DNA of 43,518 nucleotides from an uncultured Bacteroidales bacterium. Its GTDB lineage: Bacteria; Bacteroidota; Bacteroidia; Bacteroidales; WCHB1-69. The stretch spans positions 1 through 43,518 of the forward strand of contig CAMVOL010000020.1 of assembly GCA_947169105.1 (NCBI GenBank), in the 5' to 3' direction. This document shows, piece after piece, positions 41,845 through 43,518 of the stretch. The position numbers and the translations under genes are program-made. The notes under the pieces are model-generated. The model was not told the DNA's origin, ran no database searches, and worked only from the letters and a program-made list of their open reading frames with translations. The number at the start of each line of letters is the position of its first letter. The first letter of the stretch is position 1.

Positions 41845-43425
41845 TTAAATGGCATTGATGAATTGCACGATGGCGTCGCGGTCCTCTTTGCTGAGGTTAC
41901 GGAATTTCTCGACGGTCCAGCGGGCGTCGCTTTGGGCGGAGCCGTGCCACATGATAGCCTCGATGACGTTGCGGGCGCGGCAGTCGTGCAGACGGTCGGA
42001 GGCGCCGGTGCAGATGGCGGAGAGGCCGCGTCCCCACAGCGGGGTGGTGCGGCACCAGCCGGTACGGATGTCATTCTGCATGTGCAGCTTGTGCTGGATC
42101 ATATCGGTATAGGGCCAGATTTTCTGTTTCGGGTAGCGCGGCAGGCGCTGGTCGGCGGTGGTGAAGAAGCCGTTGGGATCGGTGAAGCGGTCGTTGCCGG
42201 TCGTCCAGCTGGGACGGTGGCAGCTGGCGCAGCCGATCTGGCGGAACAGTTCGCGTCCGCGCTGCACCTTGGCATTGTCGAGGTTACGGGCGGCGGGTAC
42301 GGCCAAACCACGGTGCCACACCATCAGGTTTACATAGTCGTCGTTCGACATTTCCGCAGGCAATTCTCTTGATGTCAGATAGTTGTAGATGTCGGTTTCG
42401 GGATTGCCCGTCATGTTGTATTCGGGGAAGTAGTTGTAGAATTCGGACTGCACCTGCGGGTCTTGTGAGGCAGTGCGGGCGTAAGTGTTGGTCATGTAGT
42501 GGTAACGGCGGTCACCGCGGGTCACGTTGGTGATGTTCCAGATGGCGTTGGCACCGGGGCCGTCCTGCAGCGGACCGCGGGAGCAGGCGTAAGTGAACCG
42601 TTTGGGATGGTTGGTGCTGCCGTAAAGTCCCGTCGGAGCCCAGTCGTTGCCGGCCCACATCGCGGGGTTGAGGTTCGCGCCGGCTTCGTACTCCTTGCGG
42701 TACTGCTCTCTCAGAGAGTCGTCCGGAATGGCGTCCAACAGGCCGGTGCCGTAGATGCCGATGGTGGATTCCAGCCGCACGATTTCGCTGCCGTAGGGAA
42801 TTGTGCTACCGCCCGACTCCAACGGTACGTAGTAGGCGGAAGCAGGAATATGCACCTCCGGATAAATCAGACTGTAGCTTTCGCCGTCAGGGAAACGGTT
42901 GCCCCATTCGTCGGTGTACGGGAGCCACGTAATCTGGATTTGCGACTCGTCGATGGGAGCCTTGAACGGCGGCACAGCCTTCGTCTGCGGCATACCCGTC
43001 AGCGAGGAGATGTAGTTGTCGTTCTGGTCGGTTACCACCAGAAGGTAGCCGTTGCCCCAGTCGCCGGCGGCGTAACGGTCCATCCGCTTGCCGTGCCCGT
43101 AACCCGGGTGGCAGGCGATACAAGAACTGCGGATATATAACGGTCCCAGTCCGTTGAACGGCGGCGTGTTCTGGGTGAAATCACGCTCGAACAGGTACTC
43201 GCCGTACTTGAAGGCGGCAATGTCGGTCACTGCAGGCGCAGGGTCTTCGTAGGCGGACGACGAAGCGTTGAAAGTCGTTCCCAACTTTCCGCCTGCATAA
43301 GTTTCTTCTTCAATCCAAGCCAGCGGCTCGTCCGGCTCGGGTTCGTCCTTATGGCAGCCGTTCAGTAGTAACAGACCGGCGATGACGAAGGTCATTATTT
43401 TTGTGTATGATAATAATTGTTTCAT
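41845..43425 (-). CDS. Di-heme c-type cytochrome lipoprotein (DUF1111/thiol oxidoreductase family)
   Basis: 526 residues, lipobox LLNGC (Cys24). Two haem sites are visible: CIACH (102-106) and CASCH (399-403). Family marks include GYGHGKRM after the first site, then LPRYPKQKIWPYTDMIQHKL, TPLWGRGL and LH-D-RARNVIEAIMWHG. In the common form the last motif reads LHDGRA; here Gly is Cys482, and Cys458 and Cys472 are also extra in this region. These proteins are probable periplasmic peroxidases or electron carriers, exact reaction unknown. Downstream on the same strand is CcsBA (gap 100 nt). Its promoter is beyond the tandem repeat at 43441. Confidence 0.88.
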   Translation of the reverse strand: MKQLLSYTKIMTFVIAGLLLLNGCHKDEPEPDEPLAWIEEETYAGGKLGTTFNASSSAYEDPAPAVTDIAAFKYGEYLFERDFTQNTPPFNGLGPLYIRSSCIACHPGYGHGKRMDRYAAGDWGNGYLLVVTDQNDNYISSLTGMPQTKAVPPFKAPIDESQIQITWLPYTDEWGNRFPDGESYSLIYPEVHIPASAYYVPLESGGSTIPYGSEIVRLESTIGIYGTGLLDAIPDDSLREQYRKEYEAGANLNPAMWAGNDWAPTGLYGSTNHPKRFTYACSRGPLQDGPGANAIWNITNVTRGDRRYHYMTNTYARTASQDPQVQSEFYNYFPEYNMTGNPETDIYNYLTSRELPAEMSNDDYVNLMVWHRGLAVPAARNLDNAKVQRGRELFRQIGCASCHRPSWTTGNDRFTDPNGFFTTADQRLPRYPKQKIWPYTDMIQHKLHMQNDIRTGWCRTTPLWGRGLSAICTGASDRLHDCRARNVIEAIMWHGSAQSDARWTVEKFRNLSKEDRDAIVQFINAI

Positions 43426-43440
43426 AATAAGTTGTTTAAG

Positions 43441-43518
43441 ATTTGAGAGATTTGAAGATTTAAAAGATTTGAGAGATTTGAAGATTTAAAAGATTTGAGA
43501 GATTTGAAGATTTAAAAG
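43441..43518. repeat. Tandem repeat, 3 perfect 26-bp copies
   Basis: Three identical 26-bp units (43441-43466, 43467-43492, 43493-43518), each made of shorter AGATTTGA-like words. The array reaches the window edge and may continue. It lies 16 nt upstream of the cytochrome start codon; no -7 box is visible between. Confidence 0.9.

Noticed and set aside
43441-43518. CRISPR array
   Set aside because: The 26-bp copies are directly adjacent with no unique spacers, and no cas genes are present.

Overview
The window reads as chromosome of a member of the Bacteroidota, most likely an uncultured Bacteroidales. The support is: an S46 dipeptidyl-peptidase, an M13 lipoprotein peptidase, the alternative GlmU-like family, DUF6029/Omp28/DUF4249/TonB-receptor proteins, a System II CcsBA fusion, and a recurrent TAnnTTTG box (the Bacteroidetes sigma-ABfr -7 element) shortly upstream of many genes. 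No phage, IS element, integrase, rRNA or CRISPR was seen. No stretch of more than about 300 bases lacks a gene; the largest gap is 28177-28447.

Layout. 1-3448: truncated S46 peptidase, a secreted FSMP-domain protein and an M13 metallopeptidase lipoprotein. 3527-7739: an ECF sigma factor co-transcribed with a GT2 glycosyltransferase, divergent from tgt, which converges on cinA. 7899-13584: one plus-strand operon of five envelope genes (TlpA-like, DUF6029 barrel, Omp28 lipoprotein, YihY, GH5-like lipoprotein). 13605-15827: peptidoglycan hydrolase pair (M23 and LysM-glucosaminidase). 16038-17437: two small envelope genes, then tRNA-Ala(CGC) at 17510. 17655-22222: maf, lon, a GlmU-like enzyme and rpmE, all on the minus strand. 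22324-28176: a five-gene operon of exported proteins (Ig-like/MORN, unknown, LPP20-like, NTF2-like, PEGA plus barrel) with no function I can name. 28448-30998: an archaeal-type AAA ATPase with a nuclease-like tail, and pta. 31200-36397: an LEA-like lipoprotein, a TonB receptor with its DUF4249 partner, and obg. 36413-43425, minus strand: YggS-type PLP protein, DUF4412-like protein, TolC, CcsBA and a di-heme cytochrome lipoprotein.

How it fits together. Most of the window builds or maintains the cell envelope: peptidases, peptidoglycan hydrolases, redox-active exported proteins, receptors and cytochrome c assembly. Housekeeping genes (tgt, cinA, lon, maf, rpmE, obg, pta) are interspersed. The -7 boxes also fix translation starts: in several genes the longest reading frame runs upstream through the promoter, so I chose the first ATG downstream of it.

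The most unusual material is (i) the 22.3-28.2 kb operon, (ii) a heptanucleotide satellite (GARAAYK units) found at four places, three times beginning at or just after a stop codon, (iii) a second AT-rich satellite in front of promoters, (iv) a GC-rich, probably dispersed repeat at about 28290-28445, and (v) several hairpins in leaders or at start codons that could be regulatory. All functional calls rest on motif recognition; no database search was run.
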